A stretch of DNA of 64,000 bases, taken from positions 22,231 to 86,230 of the forward strand of contig DATFHF010000014.1 in NCBI GenBank assembly GCA_035248685.1. The letters are read 5' to 3'. Below, one piece after another: positions 9,174 to 17,816 of this stretch. The translations under genes were made by a program, and so were the position numbers. Each line of letters begins with the position of its first letter. Position 1 is the first letter of the stretch. The notes under the pieces were generated by a model. It saw nothing but the letters and a program-made list of their open reading frames with translations. It had not been told where the DNA came from and made no database searches. Source of the stretch: Jatrophihabitans_A sp035248685. Its GTDB lineage: Bacteria > Actinomycetota > Actinomycetes > Mycobacteriales > Jatrophihabitantaceae.

Positions 9174-10094
9174 TCAGCGGCCGTTGCGTCCGAGTCGATC
9201 AGATGGGCCTGGAGTTGGACGCTCAAGGTATGCAGCCACGTCGGCATCGCTCGCACGGTCGGACCATCGGGCGAACATCTGTTCCGATTGCCAGCCGCAG
9301 CCGCCACAGATTGTTGTTTCCAAGAAACCTGATTCTGGCTCCTCAACCACCTCGACGTCTTCGTCGAGTCGATATGAGCTGCAGCGAGGGCACCGCTCGG
9401 GATCGCCGTACTCCCGTCGATGAAGCAACCGTCCGAAGGTGGTGAGGAGATTCCCTGTTGCTTCCAGCACCAACTCAGCGTCGTCGGGGGTTGCATCGTT
9501 GTTGTGTTGTAGCCATACGGCGAGGTCCCAGACCTTGTCCACGAGTGTTTTAACGTAGGACCGGACGCGCCCCTCTGTAAGACGTTCAGCAAATATCTCC
9601 GCCCATCCCTTGAAGTCCGAGGTCTTCGGCCGTTCGGCAACCTCGCCGACCCATTCGTCGTTAAGGTGGTCCCTTACGAATGCGAGCAGCGAGTCGCGAC
9701 ATTTGATTCCAATGGCCTGGAAATCCTCGGCTTCACCGGCGATGTCCATGGCATCAAGGGCCTGGCGATACCTTCGCCATGACCCAGAGAGCACCTCCTC
9801 GTGCGACTCATCAAGCTCACCTCGACTTCGTTGAGCCAGGAACAGCCCCAAGCCGAGATGGAAGATCAGCGCCTGTTGGACGTCAGGGAAATCGCTCTGC
9901 AGATACAGATTCGTCGGGTCCGTGATGACCCACCAGCGCGTCTTGTCACAGTGCACGTCATACATTTCGTGGACGTGGCCCATGATGCGGTGGGACCCGA
10001 CCTTCTGAACCAGACCGGCCTGATCGTCGGCGGGCGACTGAGAGTTGACATAGTCACGGATACGCCGCTCTTCATGCTCCGGGAGTTCAACCAT
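9174..10094 (-). CDS. Uncharacterised protein with C-terminal zinc ribbon, possible defence partner
   Basis: A 306-residue soluble protein. I do not recognise a named family. Seen: an N-terminal domain with RWWVITDPTNLYLQ near residue 55, a helical middle part with IGIKCRDSLLAFVRDHL near 130 and a second long helical stretch VWDLAVWLQHNNDAT near 190, and a zinc ribbon at about 233-266 (CPRC then CGGC). The zinc ribbon suggests nucleic-acid or protein binding. The ATG start has AAGGAG five to six bases upstream. It precedes the AbiTii-like gene on the same strand; together they form a candidate two-gene cassette. Composition is less GC-rich than the surrounding housekeeping genes. Confidence 0.6.
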   Translation of the reverse strand: MVELPEHEERRIRDYVNSQSPADDQAGLVQKVGSHRIMGHVHEMYDVHCDKTRWWVITDPTNLYLQSDFPDVQQALIFHLGLGLFLAQRSRGELDESHEEVLSGSWRRYRQALDAMDIAGEAEDFQAIGIKCRDSLLAFVRDHLNDEWVGEVAERPKTSDFKGWAEIFAERLTEGRVRSYVKTLVDKVWDLAVWLQHNNDATPDDAELVLEATGNLLTTFGRLLHRREYGDPERCPRCSSYRLDEDVEVVEEPESGFLETTICGGCGWQSEQMFARWSDRASDADVAAYLERPTPGPSDRLGRNGR

Positions 10095-10214
10095 CGTTCT
10101 CCTTGCGGTAGTCGCTTGCCTGACGACAGTAGGCGCCTAACCGGAGCAACTGATAAACGACACGACTCAGCCGCATCGCACATCGCTGTCACAACGCTGG
10201 TGGGCATCGTGGCC

Positions 10215-10220
10215 TAACCT
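10215..10220 (+). promoter_or_regulatory. -10 box of a leaderless promoter for the DUF429 gene
   Basis: TAACCT, a six-base spacer (CGGGCT), then GTG at 10227. This supports GTG 10227 rather than ATG 10230 as the original start and shows that the promoter of the now-frameshifted gene is still intact. Confidence 0.5.
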
Positions 10221-10226
10221 CGGGCT

Positions 10227-10985
10227 GTGATGACCGTCGGAATCGATCTTTCGGCTGAGCCAGGTAAGACCGTGGCCGCCGTCGTGACTTGGAGCGCGGC
10301 GGGCGCGGCCATCAGCAAGCTTTCGCCGTCCGCAACTGACGCCGCGATCGTCAAACTTGCAGCTAGCGCAACGAAGGTGGGCATTGATTGTCCGCTCGGC
10401 TGGCCCGTGGCGTTCACAGACTTCGTTACTCGCCACCAGCGAGGCGAGATCAGGGCGGGCGAGGGCCAAGATTTCCTCGCTCGGAGGCACTTGGCTTATC
10501 GCACAACGGATCTCGCGGTTCACAAGAGAGGGGGGCCGCTACCGCTGAGCGTTGCAACAGATCGCATCGGTCGAGCTGCGATGCGGGCGGCCGGTCTCTT
10601 GGCCGCACTTGACGTCGGCGTTGGCACCGGCGACCGTACGGGCAGCGGTCGTGTTGTCGAGGTATACCCGGCTGCGGCGTTGGAGCGGTGGGGATATGAG
10701 CCGCGCAGGTACAAGGGCAAGGGCAACCTGGCGTCTCCTGAGACAGATGGCGTGCGAGTTCTTCGATGAGGCCGATTGGCTGTCGATGGACGCAGACTCA
10801 CGCACTATCTGCACAACGTCTGATGACGCTTTCGACGCAGTGATCGCCGCACTCAATGTCGCGGCAGCCGTTCATATCGGGAATGGGTTATGCAGCCCGA
10901 TGAGCAAGAGCGTGACGCCGCGCGAACTGAGGGCTGGATCGCTGTGCCGACATGTAGTCTCAGAGACCTTGATCCGCGAACAGGA
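10227..10985 (+). pseudogene. DUF429 family (RNase H-like fold) gene broken by two frameshifts
   Basis: The first about 165 codons read MTVGIDLSAEPGKTVAA ... VGIDCPLGWP ... VVEVYPAAALERWGY, typical of DUF429 proteins (predicted nuclease-like, about 240 residues). The frame then ends at 10769. The expected continuation RLLRQMACEFFDEADWLSM ... TSDDAFDAVIAALNVAAAV is in the +1 frame from about 10730 to 10870, and the expected C-terminus ERDAARTEGWIAVPTCSL is back in the original frame from about 10890. So one shift near 10715-10735 and an opposite one near 10868-10890 cancel overall. It is either a true pseudogene or two sequencing errors; the adjacent GNAT remnant favours decay. Confidence 0.75.
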
Positions 10986-11149
10986 GGCATGCTCGGCAAG
11001 GTTCCCGCGCCTAGCGTTTCGTTTGGCGCGCGTGGTGACGCCGGCCAGCAAGTATACCGACGGATCTCTATCGAACCCACGTCTCATTTCCGTCGATCAG
11101 CGACCCTGGCTGTACTTGTTGGGTCGGGAGCCAGCCTGTGCGGGCGACC

Positions 11150-11594
11150 AGGTCTCGCGGGTGAGCTCGTACTCGACTTCGCCGAGCTCTTCAACGGGGA
11201 TCGGGTCCGGATATGAACGCGCGAGCGAAGATGAGCCCGACGGACTGCATGGTTGCTCGTGAAGCGGCGTTGTCGGCCATGGCTTGCGCGAAGATCCGGG
11301 TCAGGCCAACTTCGGTAAACCCGTACCGCAGCAGTTCGCGGGCCCTCCGATGCGTAACCGCGGCGCCAGTGTCGCCGCAACAGTCGGTAGCCGAGGTCGG
11401 CCTCGCCGGCGACCTTGGTTGGTCTGGCCCGTTCGGCGGCTGCAGGCCCACCAACCGATGAAGACGACGTCGACGAATCCGGCCCAGAAACCGAGGCCGG
11501 CGACCTGCCGCGCAACGGAAAGCCTACGCCGATGCGACCGCTCAACCTCGGCGCGTGACTGCGGCGCCTCGCTGGCCCGACAACCGGATAACAC
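11150..11594 (-). pseudogene. GNAT acetyltransferase remnant (RimJ/RimL type), multiple frameshifts
   Basis: Pieces of one acetyltransferase are scattered over all three minus-strand frames. In order they read GLGFWAGFVDVVFIGWWA (about 11498-11445), LQPPNGPDQ (11445 onward), GEADLGYRLLRRHWRRGYA (about 11400-11350), LLRYGFTEVGLTRIFAQAMA followed by NAASRATMQSVGL (about 11345-11235), and PDPIPVEELGEVEYELTRE (about 11220-11160). Together they make a nearly complete RimJ-like protein, but at least four frame changes are needed. This is an advanced pseudogene, convergent with the broken DUF429 gene. Confidence 0.75.
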
Positions 11595-11600
11595 AGGCGG

Positions 11601-12458
11601 CTAGGGCGGCGCGATTTTGTCGGCGACGTCGGCGAGTTCCGGAAATTCAGCAGACTCCAGCACGCAGCGCGCGAACAACCAGACACGGAGGCGTCCGGCG
11701 TCGAGTTGGACGAGCTGGGCCATCTGCCGGATGAAGCCAAGCGGATCCGCGTGTAGGCGTTGATCGCAGTTGAGCATGTGTTGCAGCACATCGTAGGTCG
11801 GGTCTCCGATATAGGGCTTGGGGTCAATGACGAGCCAGGGTTCGCGTTCGGCGGCGAGGACGTTGCCGGCATGCAGGTCGGTACACAGCAGCACGTTTCG
11901 TTCAGCAGTGGTCGGAAGCAGCCGCCACAGCGCGATGCCTTCGCGCGCCAGGCCGGGATCGATCCGCCGATTGCCAGCTGCGAGCTTGGCTTCGAATCCA
12001 TCGGCCCACTGCGCGCACATCTCGGACAGCGGCCGGAAGCCGTGACCGCCTGCCGGCTCGATCCATAGCCGCAGCAGCAAACCGGCGGTGACCGAATCCT
12101 GCTCGGCTTCCGGACGAAACGACAAGGCGGTGCCCGGGACACACCGCTCGAGCAGCAACGCGCTCGCACCGTCCAGGTGCTCCGCGGCGTGCAACGCGAC
12201 TGTCCCCCGCCCACGCCACGTGGCAAGCCCAGCTGCCTCGTGCGCGGCCTCCGGATGCGGCCAGACGATCTTCAGCACCAACTCGGTCCCAGTACGATCA
12301 CGCGCCGGGGCGACCCACGCGGTTTGCCCACCCGGCTGAAACGGTGCGCCGATCTCGAGTGACCACAACTGCTTCAGCTCGGCGACGTTGGCCGGCAGAC
12401 TCGCCAACCACCCGGCCCGGCCCTCCCGCTTCGCGGCCTCCACGAGGTTCCGCGGCAT
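11601..12458 (-). CDS. Aminoglycoside/hydroxyurea phosphotransferase (APH(6) family)
   Basis: A protein of about 285 residues with the kinase-like fold of streptomycin 6-phosphotransferases. Seen: LVLKIVWPHPEAAHEA (ATP-binding Lys region), the catalytic loop LLCTDLHAGNVL and the metal motif WLVIDPKPYIGDPTYD. The family O-phosphorylates streptomycin or hydroxyurea; many chromosomal members have no proven role, so resistance is inference. The ATG at 12458 (MPRNLVEAAKREGRAGWLA) matches the usual family N-terminus. The frame stays open upstream to 12746, but that would overlap the divergent methyltransferase gene. It lies at the edge of the accessory patch. Confidence 0.82.
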   Translation of the reverse strand: MPRNLVEAAKREGRAGWLASLPANVAELKQLWSLEIGAPFQPGGQTAWVAPARDRTGTELVLKIVWPHPEAAHEAAGLATWRGRGTVALHAAEHLDGASALLLERCVPGTALSFRPEAEQDSVTAGLLLRLWIEPAGGHGFRPLSEMCAQWADGFEAKLAAGNRRIDPGLAREGIALWRLLPTTAERNVLLCTDLHAGNVLAAEREPWLVIDPKPYIGDPTYDVLQHMLNCDQRLHADPLGFIRQMAQLVQLDAGRLRVWLFARCVLESAEFPELADVADKIAPP

Positions 12459-12551
12459 CACCAGTCCGGCCACCCGTTCATCATCGCGCACCCCGACAGG
12501 CGCTCGGAATATGCCGTAGACCGCGCACTTTCGGCGGTTCATCATCGCACC

Positions 12552-13295
12552 ATGGCAGAAAGCCATTTTGACGACTGGGTGGCCGAGCGCTACGAGCAGC
12601 TGTGGCCGCATCTGTTCGCACCGGAGCTGGTCGGGCCGACGCTGGATTGCCTGTGTGAGCTCGCAATGGGTGGTGCCTGCTTGGAGTTCGGCATCGGGAC
12701 GGGCCGGATCGGGATACCGCTCAGTCAGCGTGGTGTCGAGGTCCACGGCATCGAGTTGGCCGAGTCGATGATGCGGCGGCTGCGCGCGCAGCCCGGGGGT
12801 GAGAAACTGCCTGTAACCATTGGCGATTTTGCGACGACGTCAGTCGGCGGTGGGTTCAGCTTGGTCTATCTGCTGCGCAACACAATTACCAACCTGACCA
12901 CGCAGGATGAGCAGGTTGCCTGTTTCCGCAACGCCGCGGCCCACCTAGCACCAGCTGGTCTTTTCTTGATCGAGAACTACATCCCGCAATTGCAGCGCCT
13001 TCCGCCTGGCGAGACGGTGCGGGTGTTCGCGGCAGAACCGGATCACCTGGCGTTCGAGGACTACGACCTCGCCGCTCAGATTGCGGTCTCGACCCACTAC
13101 TGGGTTATTGATGGTGAACTTCGCAAGCTCTCGTCCCGACATCGTTACGTCTGGCCCCAAGAGCTTGATCTCATGGCGAAGTTCGCCGGGCTGACCCTTC
13201 GCCACCGGTGGGGCGACTGGCAGCGCAACACTTTCACCAGCGATAGTCCGAGCCACATCTCGGTATGGCGCAAACCATCCGAGTTGGACGAGTAA
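12552..13295 (+). CDS. SAM-dependent class I methyltransferase
   Basis: A 247-residue Rossmann-fold methyltransferase. Seen: motif I LEFGIGTGRIGIPL (about residues 43-56), the acidic residue of motif II in VHGIELAESM, and the post-motif segment FSLVYLLRNTITNL. The second half is rich in aromatic residues and is probably the substrate lid; the substrate is unknown. It is divergent from the phosphotransferase gene with 93 bases between starts. No convincing ribosome-binding site is seen before ATG 12552. Confidence 0.85.
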   Translation: MAESHFDDWVAERYEQLWPHLFAPELVGPTLDCLCELAMGGACLEFGIGTGRIGIPLSQRGVEVHGIELAESMMRRLRAQPGGEKLPVTIGDFATTSVGGGFSLVYLLRNTITNLTTQDEQVACFRNAAAHLAPAGLFLIENYIPQLQRLPPGETVRVFAAEPDHLAFEDYDLAAQIAVSTHYWVIDGELRKLSSRHRYVWPQELDLMAKFAGLTLRHRWGDWQRNTFTSDSPSHISVWRKPSELDE

Positions 13296-13397
13296 ATAGG
13301 TGACGGTGCTTTGAGCTGTGATGTCGCATCCGCCAGCGGCCGTTCGTGGATGGTACGAGACCCGGCAGAAGGCTGGGCGGAAGGAGAGGACAAGAAC

Positions 13398-14228
13398 GTG
13401 ACAGCAACCGGCGAACCCAGACCGTTCCGATTTGGTGTCGTTACTCCGCTCACGACTGACCTGCCGACATGGCGAGACCGGGTCCGCCGTATCGCCGACA
13501 GCGGATACTCGACGCTCCTGATGCCCGACGTCCCGCGATGGCAGCCGGCGCCCGGCCCCATGCTCGCCGCCGCGGCGACGCTTACCAGCCTGCGGGTGGG
13601 CACCTGGGTGTATGCCTCACCGCTGCGCGCGGCATGGCACACCGCGTGGGAAGCGCACTCACTGTCGGTGCTTTCTGACGGTCGCTTCGAGATGGGCATC
13701 GGCACCGGACGGCCAGGGATTGAGGACGAACTCGGCGAGCTGGGGTTGCCCGTGGTCCCACCGAGCGAACGGTTGGTCCAAGTGCGTGACGCTGTCACGG
13801 CACTGCGAGGCCTAGACGGCCCAGACCTTCACACCCCGGTGGTGATGGCCGTACGTGGTCCAAAGGCCCTGGCGCTGGCGGCCGAGGTTGCGGATACCGT
13901 CACCTTCGCCATGGCACCGAACGAGCCGCGAGCAAAACTGGTGCAACTGGCGCGCGACTTCCGCGCCCGCTGCGGCACCCGCGACGTCGAACTCGCGCTT
14001 CATGTGCCGGTGATCGGCGACACTCGCGCTGCGTTCATGGCACCCCCCGACACCGACATTGCCGCGCTTCGCGCGGCGGGCTCGTTCGCCGTCCTTCCGA
14101 GTGACCCGGCCGCAGCAGCCGAGGAAATCCAGCGACGACGCGAGGAGGCCGGCTTCTCCTATTTCGTTTTCGGTGCCGACGTCGCAGACGCATTCGCACC
14201 CGTCGTGGCTGAGCTGACCGGACACTAG
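13398..14228 (+). CDS. Luciferase-like (LLM class) F420-dependent oxidoreductase
   Basis: A 276-residue TIM-barrel enzyme of the luciferase-like superfamily. Seen: FRFGVVTPL at the N-terminus, a GTWVYASPLR strand, and LSDGRFEMGIGTGRPG, the conserved cofactor-pocket segment. These actinobacterial proteins usually use coenzyme F420, but the substrate is unknown. GTG 13398 is chosen because GAGAGGA lies seven bases upstream; the frame extends to 13311 without a better signal. It is one of three LLM enzymes in the window (also at 45568 and 55787). Confidence 0.85.
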   Translation: MTATGEPRPFRFGVVTPLTTDLPTWRDRVRRIADSGYSTLLMPDVPRWQPAPGPMLAAAATLTSLRVGTWVYASPLRAAWHTAWEAHSLSVLSDGRFEMGIGTGRPGIEDELGELGLPVVPPSERLVQVRDAVTALRGLDGPDLHTPVVMAVRGPKALALAAEVADTVTFAMAPNEPRAKLVQLARDFRARCGTRDVELALHVPVIGDTRAAFMAPPDTDIAALRAAGSFAVLPSDPAAAAEEIQRRREEAGFSYFVFGADVADAFAPVVAELTGH

Positions 14229-14292
14229 GGCCGCCCGTGAACGGTACCAAGCACTCTGTGAACCACCTCGGTCTGAGGAGGTAGCATCCGGC

Positions 14293-14298
14293 TAGATT
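14293..14298 (+). promoter_or_regulatory. -10 box of a leaderless promoter for the Gfo/Idh gene
   Basis: TAGATT followed by a seven-base spacer (CCTTTGT) and ATG 14306. Confidence 0.5.
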
Positions 14299-14305
14299 CC
14301 TTTGT

Positions 14306-15310
14306 ATGGCGAATGCGATCACCGAAGACCGTGCACTGCGCTGGGGATTCCTCGGCGCCGGTGGCATCGCCGGCAAGCTCGCCCAGGATCTAGCACGCTC
14401 GCCGTCCAACGTGCTGGCCGCAGTGGCCGCCCGCTCCGGTGAACGGGCCCACGCCTTCGCGCAGCAGCACGGTGCCGAACGGTCCTACGCCGACTACCGG
14501 GCGGTCGTGGAGGACCCGGACGTCGATGTGGTTTACATCGCCACCACCCACCCGTACCACCGCGAGCAGGCGCTGCTGGCGATCGAAGCGGGCAAGCCGG
14601 TGCTGGTCGAAAAGCCGGTGTGCCTGAATGCGGCCGATACCCGGCAGGTGTTCGACGCGGCGACGGCCGCCGGTGTGTTCGCGATGGAAGCCATGTGGAT
14701 GCGCACCAATCCACTGATCCGCACCGCCCAACAGCTCATCGCCGACGGGGTAATCGGCGACATCCGCTCGGTGCGCGCCGAGATGTCGCTCGGCCTGCCG
14801 TACGACCCGTCCCACCGGCTCTACGACCTGGCCAACGGCGGTGGCGCGCTGCTGGATCTCGGCATCTACCCGATCACCTTCGCCTGGATCTTCCTCGGCA
14901 AACCCGACGAGATCAGCTGGTGGGGTGAAGTCGGTGCCAGCGGCTCGGACGAGACGGTTGCCGTGCAGTGCCGGTGGGCCGACGGCGCGCTCGGGCAACT
15001 GTGGTGCTCGGCACCGATCCCCGGCCCGTACCGCGGCCTGATCCAGGGCACCGACGGCTGGATCCGTACCGAGGGCCGGTTCCACCGACCTAGCGGCTTG
15101 ACCGTGACAACCCGGGACGGCCAGTACACGCTGCCCGACCCGCTCGACCCGCAACTACCCGGCTACCTTCCGCAGATCGAGGAGGTCGAGCGGTGCCTGC
15201 GCACCGGCCAGCTGACCAGCGAACTGGTGCCGCCGGGCGAGTCGATCGCGGTGATGGAACTGCTCGATGAGATCCGAACAGATTTGGGTGTCCGCTATCC
15301 CGGCGAATAG
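14306..15310 (+). CDS. Gfo/Idh/MocA family NAD(P)-dependent oxidoreductase
   Basis: A 334-residue cytosolic sugar or cyclitol dehydrogenase-like enzyme. Seen: the dinucleotide-binding motif GFLGAGGIAGKLA (residues 14-26), the family hallmark VLVEKPV (about 99-105) whose Lys contacts the substrate, and the GGGALLDLGIYPI segment near 180 found in trans-dihydrodiol and xylose dehydrogenase-like members. Substrate not inferable. The start has a leaderless-type promoter. The DUF6104 micro-gene follows 11 bases after its stop. Confidence 0.88.
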   Translation: MANAITEDRALRWGFLGAGGIAGKLAQDLARSPSNVLAAVAARSGERAHAFAQQHGAERSYADYRAVVEDPDVDVVYIATTHPYHREQALLAIEAGKPVLVEKPVCLNAADTRQVFDAATAAGVFAMEAMWMRTNPLIRTAQQLIADGVIGDIRSVRAEMSLGLPYDPSHRLYDLANGGGALLDLGIYPITFAWIFLGKPDEISWWGEVGASGSDETVAVQCRWADGALGQLWCSAPIPGPYRGLIQGTDGWIRTEGRFHRPSGLTVTTRDGQYTLPDPLDPQLPGYLPQIEEVERCLRTGQLTSELVPPGESIAVMELLDEIRTDLGVRYPGE

Positions 15311-15321
15311 GTGAACAGGAA

Positions 15322-15498
15322 ATGTACTTTACCGATAGGGGTATTGAAGAACTGCAAGACCGGCGCGGGGACGAGGAGGTCAGCGTGGCATGGCTCGCCG
15401 AGCGGCTACGTACCTTCGTCGACCTCAATCCCGAGTTCGAGACCGCGGTCGACCGATTCGCGACCTGGCTGGCCAGAGCCGACGACGAGGACGACTAA
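15322..15498 (+). CDS. DUF6104-like micro-protein (58 residues)
   Basis: A small acidic cytosolic protein beginning MYFTDRGIEELQDRRGDE and containing WLAERLRTFVDLNPEFE, ending in an Asp/Glu-rich tail. I recognise this as the small actinobacterial family DUF6104, whose function is unknown to me. ATG 15322 has AGGA one base upstream, an unusually close site, so translation may depend on coupling to the oxidoreductase gene ending 11 bases earlier. It is convergent with the YczE-like gene, with three bases between stops. Confidence 0.8.
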   Translation: MYFTDRGIEELQDRRGDEEVSVAWLAERLRTFVDLNPEFETAVDRFATWLARADDEDD

Positions 15499-15501
15499 AC
15501 C

Positions 15502-16170
15502 TCAGTCCGGCACGGACCGGCGGTTGATCGGCACGCCGGGAATCGCCAGCAGACCCAGCGACAACTGGCTGAGCGGGCCGATGCCGACCGCGAACAGCAC
15601 CGTACCCAACCCGACGCTGCCGCCGAGCAGCCAACCCACGGTCAGCACGGTCAGCTCCAGCAGGGTCCGGGTCAGCCGGATCGACAGCCCGGTGCGCGCG
15701 GCGTAACCGGTCATCAGCCCGTCCCGCGGGCCCGGTCCGAGCCCGGCCGAGATGTACATGCCGGTGGCGATCCCGCACAGCACAATGCCGCCCACCAGCA
15801 CCCCCAGCTGCGCGGGCATGACGTGCTGGGCCGGCAGCAGCCGCAACGCCTGGTTCATCGCCAGGCCGAGCACCACCACGTTGCTCACCGTGCCGAGGCC
15901 CGGGCGCTGCGGCAGCGGGATCCACAACAGCAGCACCAGCGCGCCGACCACGACCGACACCGTGCCCATGGCATGCCCGGTCCGCTCGGCGATGCCCTGG
16001 TGGAAGACATCCCAGGGATCCAGCCCGAGCCGAGCTCGCACCATCATGGCTGCCGAGATCCCGTACAGCACCAGGCCGAGATACAGCTGCACCAGCCGAC
16101 GGGACCAGGTCAGCACCGGCCGGCGCTGATCGCAGAACGGTGGCTCGATGGCGTGCGATACAGCTGACAT
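15502..16170 (-). CDS. yczE: YczE/YitT-like integral membrane protein
   Basis: A 222-residue membrane protein with about five transmembrane helices. Seen: RRLVQLYLGLVLYGISAAMM at the first helix, then LGLDPWDVFHQGIA and later the related GLGPGPRDGLMTGYA, the repeated loop typical of the YczE/YyaS family. Transport is likely but the substrate is unknown. ATG 16170 (MSAVSHA) is chosen just before the first helix; the frame extends further upstream without support. It is divergent from a MocR-type regulator, the usual arrangement for the YczR-YczE pair. Confidence 0.85.
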   Translation of the reverse strand: MSAVSHAIEPPFCDQRRPVLTWSRRLVQLYLGLVLYGISAAMMVRARLGLDPWDVFHQGIAERTGHAMGTVSVVVGALVLLLWIPLPQRPGLGTVSNVVVLGLAMNQALRLLPAQHVMPAQLGVLVGGIVLCGIATGMYISAGLGPGPRDGLMTGYAARTGLSIRLTRTLLELTVLTVGWLLGGSVGLGTVLFAVGIGPLSQLSLGLLAIPGVPINRRSVPD

Positions 16171-16194
16171 GACCCGAGCATGCCGGGCCAGCCG

Positions 16195-16238
16195 GGCCAA
16201 TTCACAGGGCCAATCTGAGCCTGGTGGCCTGATTGGCC
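16195..16238. promoter_or_regulatory. Candidate MocR (YczR) operator between the yczE and mocR genes
   Basis: GGCCAAT occurs at 16195-16201 and 16208-16214 as a direct repeat with a 13-base period, and again inverted (ATTGGCC) at 16232-16238. MocR regulators usually bind direct repeats, sometimes with an inverted third copy. The sites lie in the 114-base gap between the two divergent starts. Confidence 0.5.
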
Positions 16239-16284
16239 TGGCATAAGCTAGCCAGAGCAGGCCACTTGCCGGTTTAATCGATCC

Positions 16285-17742
16285 ATGCCCGCCTCGCATC
16301 GGCTTGGACCTCGCGCGCTCACCGGGCTGCTGCCTGACCTGGCCGAGCTGGCCAGCCCGCGTTACCGATCGATCGCCGATGCCATCGCGGCCCTGCTACT
16401 GGACGGCCGGATCCCGCCCGGTGCGGCGCTGCCGTCCGAGCGGAGCCTGGCCAACGCGCTCGGGGTCAGCCGGTCCACTACCACGGCGGTCTATCACCAA
16501 CTGGCCACTGACGGGCTGCTGCTGCGCCGGCGCGGCTCGGGCAGCCAGCTTCGGCTGCCGCCCGGAACCACCGTGTCCGGGCCTGGCACCCGAATTCGTC
16601 GAGGCGGCGCGGCGGTACTCGACCTGTCCATCGCAGCCTCACCCGGCGTACCCGCCGAACTGCCACCGGCGGTCGCCTGGGCGGCCGAGGCGCTTGCCGG
16701 CTACCACGATGAGATCGGCTATCAGCCCTATGGAATAAGGCCTTTGCGCGAGCTCATCGCCGGCCGGTACACCGAGCGCGGGGTACCCACCAGCGCCGAG
16801 CAGATCCTGGTAACCAACGGCGCCCAGCACGCCTTCGACCTGATCCTGCGGCTGATGCTGCACCCGGGTGACCGGGTGCTCACCGAGCTACCGACCTACC
16901 CGGGCGCCCTGGACGCGATCCGGTCGCACGGCGGGCGAGTGCTTGCGGTGCCGTTCGCGACCGACGGTGGTTGGGACCTGCCGGCGTTGGCCGGCACCTT
17001 CGTCCAAAGCTCGCCCCGGCTGGCCATGCTGATCCCGGACTTCAACAACCCGACCGGACGGCTCATCGGCACCGAGCAGCGAGCGGCCGCACTGTCGGCG
17101 GCCCGACGCTCCGGCAGCACCGTGGTGGTGGACGAATCCTTCGTGGATCTGGACCTTCGAGATCCGGCCGGATCGGTGACACCCGCACCGATGTCGGCCT
17201 TGGATCCCGGCGTCTTCAGCATCGGGTCGGTGTCCAAGCCGATCTGGGCCGGAGTGCGAATCGGCTGGATTCGCGCCGACGCCGACACAGTGTCCAGGCT
17301 GGCGGTGGTACGAGCGCGGTCGGACATGGGCGGCTCGCTGCTGGACCAGCTGACCGTGCTGAGGCTGCTCAGCAACTACCAGCCGATCCTGGACCGGCGC
17401 CGGGCCGAACTGCGTGAGCGCCGGGCGGCGCTGCTCTCCGCGCTGGCAACCGAGCTCCCGGCCTGGCAGGCCACCCGGCCGGACGGCGGCCTGTCGACCT
17501 GGGTCCGGCTGGATGCGCCGGCGGCGACCGCGCTGACGCATCTGCTGGAACAGCGCGGCATCCTGATCACGCCCGGTTCCCGGTTCACCGTCGACGCCAG
17601 CCTGGAGCGCTACCTGCGCATCCCGTTCGCGCTGCCCGCCGAGCTGCTGGTGGAGGCGGTCGGCAGGCTGGCCCAAGCCTGGTCCGACCTGGACCAGCAC
17701 CGGGTCCGCCGCCCGGAGTCGCGCGCGCTAGTGCCCGCCTGA
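16285..17742 (+). CDS. MocR-family regulator (GntR HTH fused to aminotransferase domain), YczR-like
   Basis: A 485-residue transcription factor. Residues about 25-95 form a GntR winged helix with ERSLANALGVSRSTTTAVYH as the recognition region. Residues 130-470 form a class I aminotransferase-like domain with an NNPTGR motif and SIGSVSKPIWAGVRIGW, whose Lys would hold pyridoxal phosphate. The domain normally senses a PLP ligand rather than acting as an enzyme. The divergent membrane gene and repeats in the gap indicate it regulates yczE. Start ATG 16285. Confidence 0.88.
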   Translation: MPASHRLGPRALTGLLPDLAELASPRYRSIADAIAALLLDGRIPPGAALPSERSLANALGVSRSTTTAVYHQLATDGLLLRRRGSGSQLRLPPGTTVSGPGTRIRRGGAAVLDLSIAASPGVPAELPPAVAWAAEALAGYHDEIGYQPYGIRPLRELIAGRYTERGVPTSAEQILVTNGAQHAFDLILRLMLHPGDRVLTELPTYPGALDAIRSHGGRVLAVPFATDGGWDLPALAGTFVQSSPRLAMLIPDFNNPTGRLIGTEQRAAALSAARRSGSTVVVDESFVDLDLRDPAGSVTPAPMSALDPGVFSIGSVSKPIWAGVRIGWIRADADTVSRLAVVRARSDMGGSLLDQLTVLRLLSNYQPILDRRRAELRERRAALLSALATELPAWQATRPDGGLSTWVRLDAPAATALTHLLEQRGILITPGSRFTVDASLERYLRIPFALPAELLVEAVGRLAQAWSDLDQHRVRRPESRALVPA

Positions 17743-17757
17743 GAACTGTCCTGACAA

Positions 17758-17796
17758 GTGGAAGGTTTACCGCGCTATGGCGGCAGAACTTTCCAC
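17758..17796. terminator. Hairpin between convergent mocR-like and malic enzyme genes
   Basis: GTGGAAGGTT pairs with AACTTTCCAC (one G-T or mismatch position), with a smaller CCGC/GCGG stem inside. It sits between two stop codons, so it can serve both strands. Confidence 0.6.
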
Positions 17797-17816
17797 TCGT
17801 TGGCGATGGTGTGCCG

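Noticed and set aside
12459..12746. N-terminal extension of the phosphotransferase gene (open frame to 12746)
   Set aside because: It would overlap the divergent methyltransferase gene, its residues look like antisense translation, and MPRNLVEAA at 12458 matches the usual family start.
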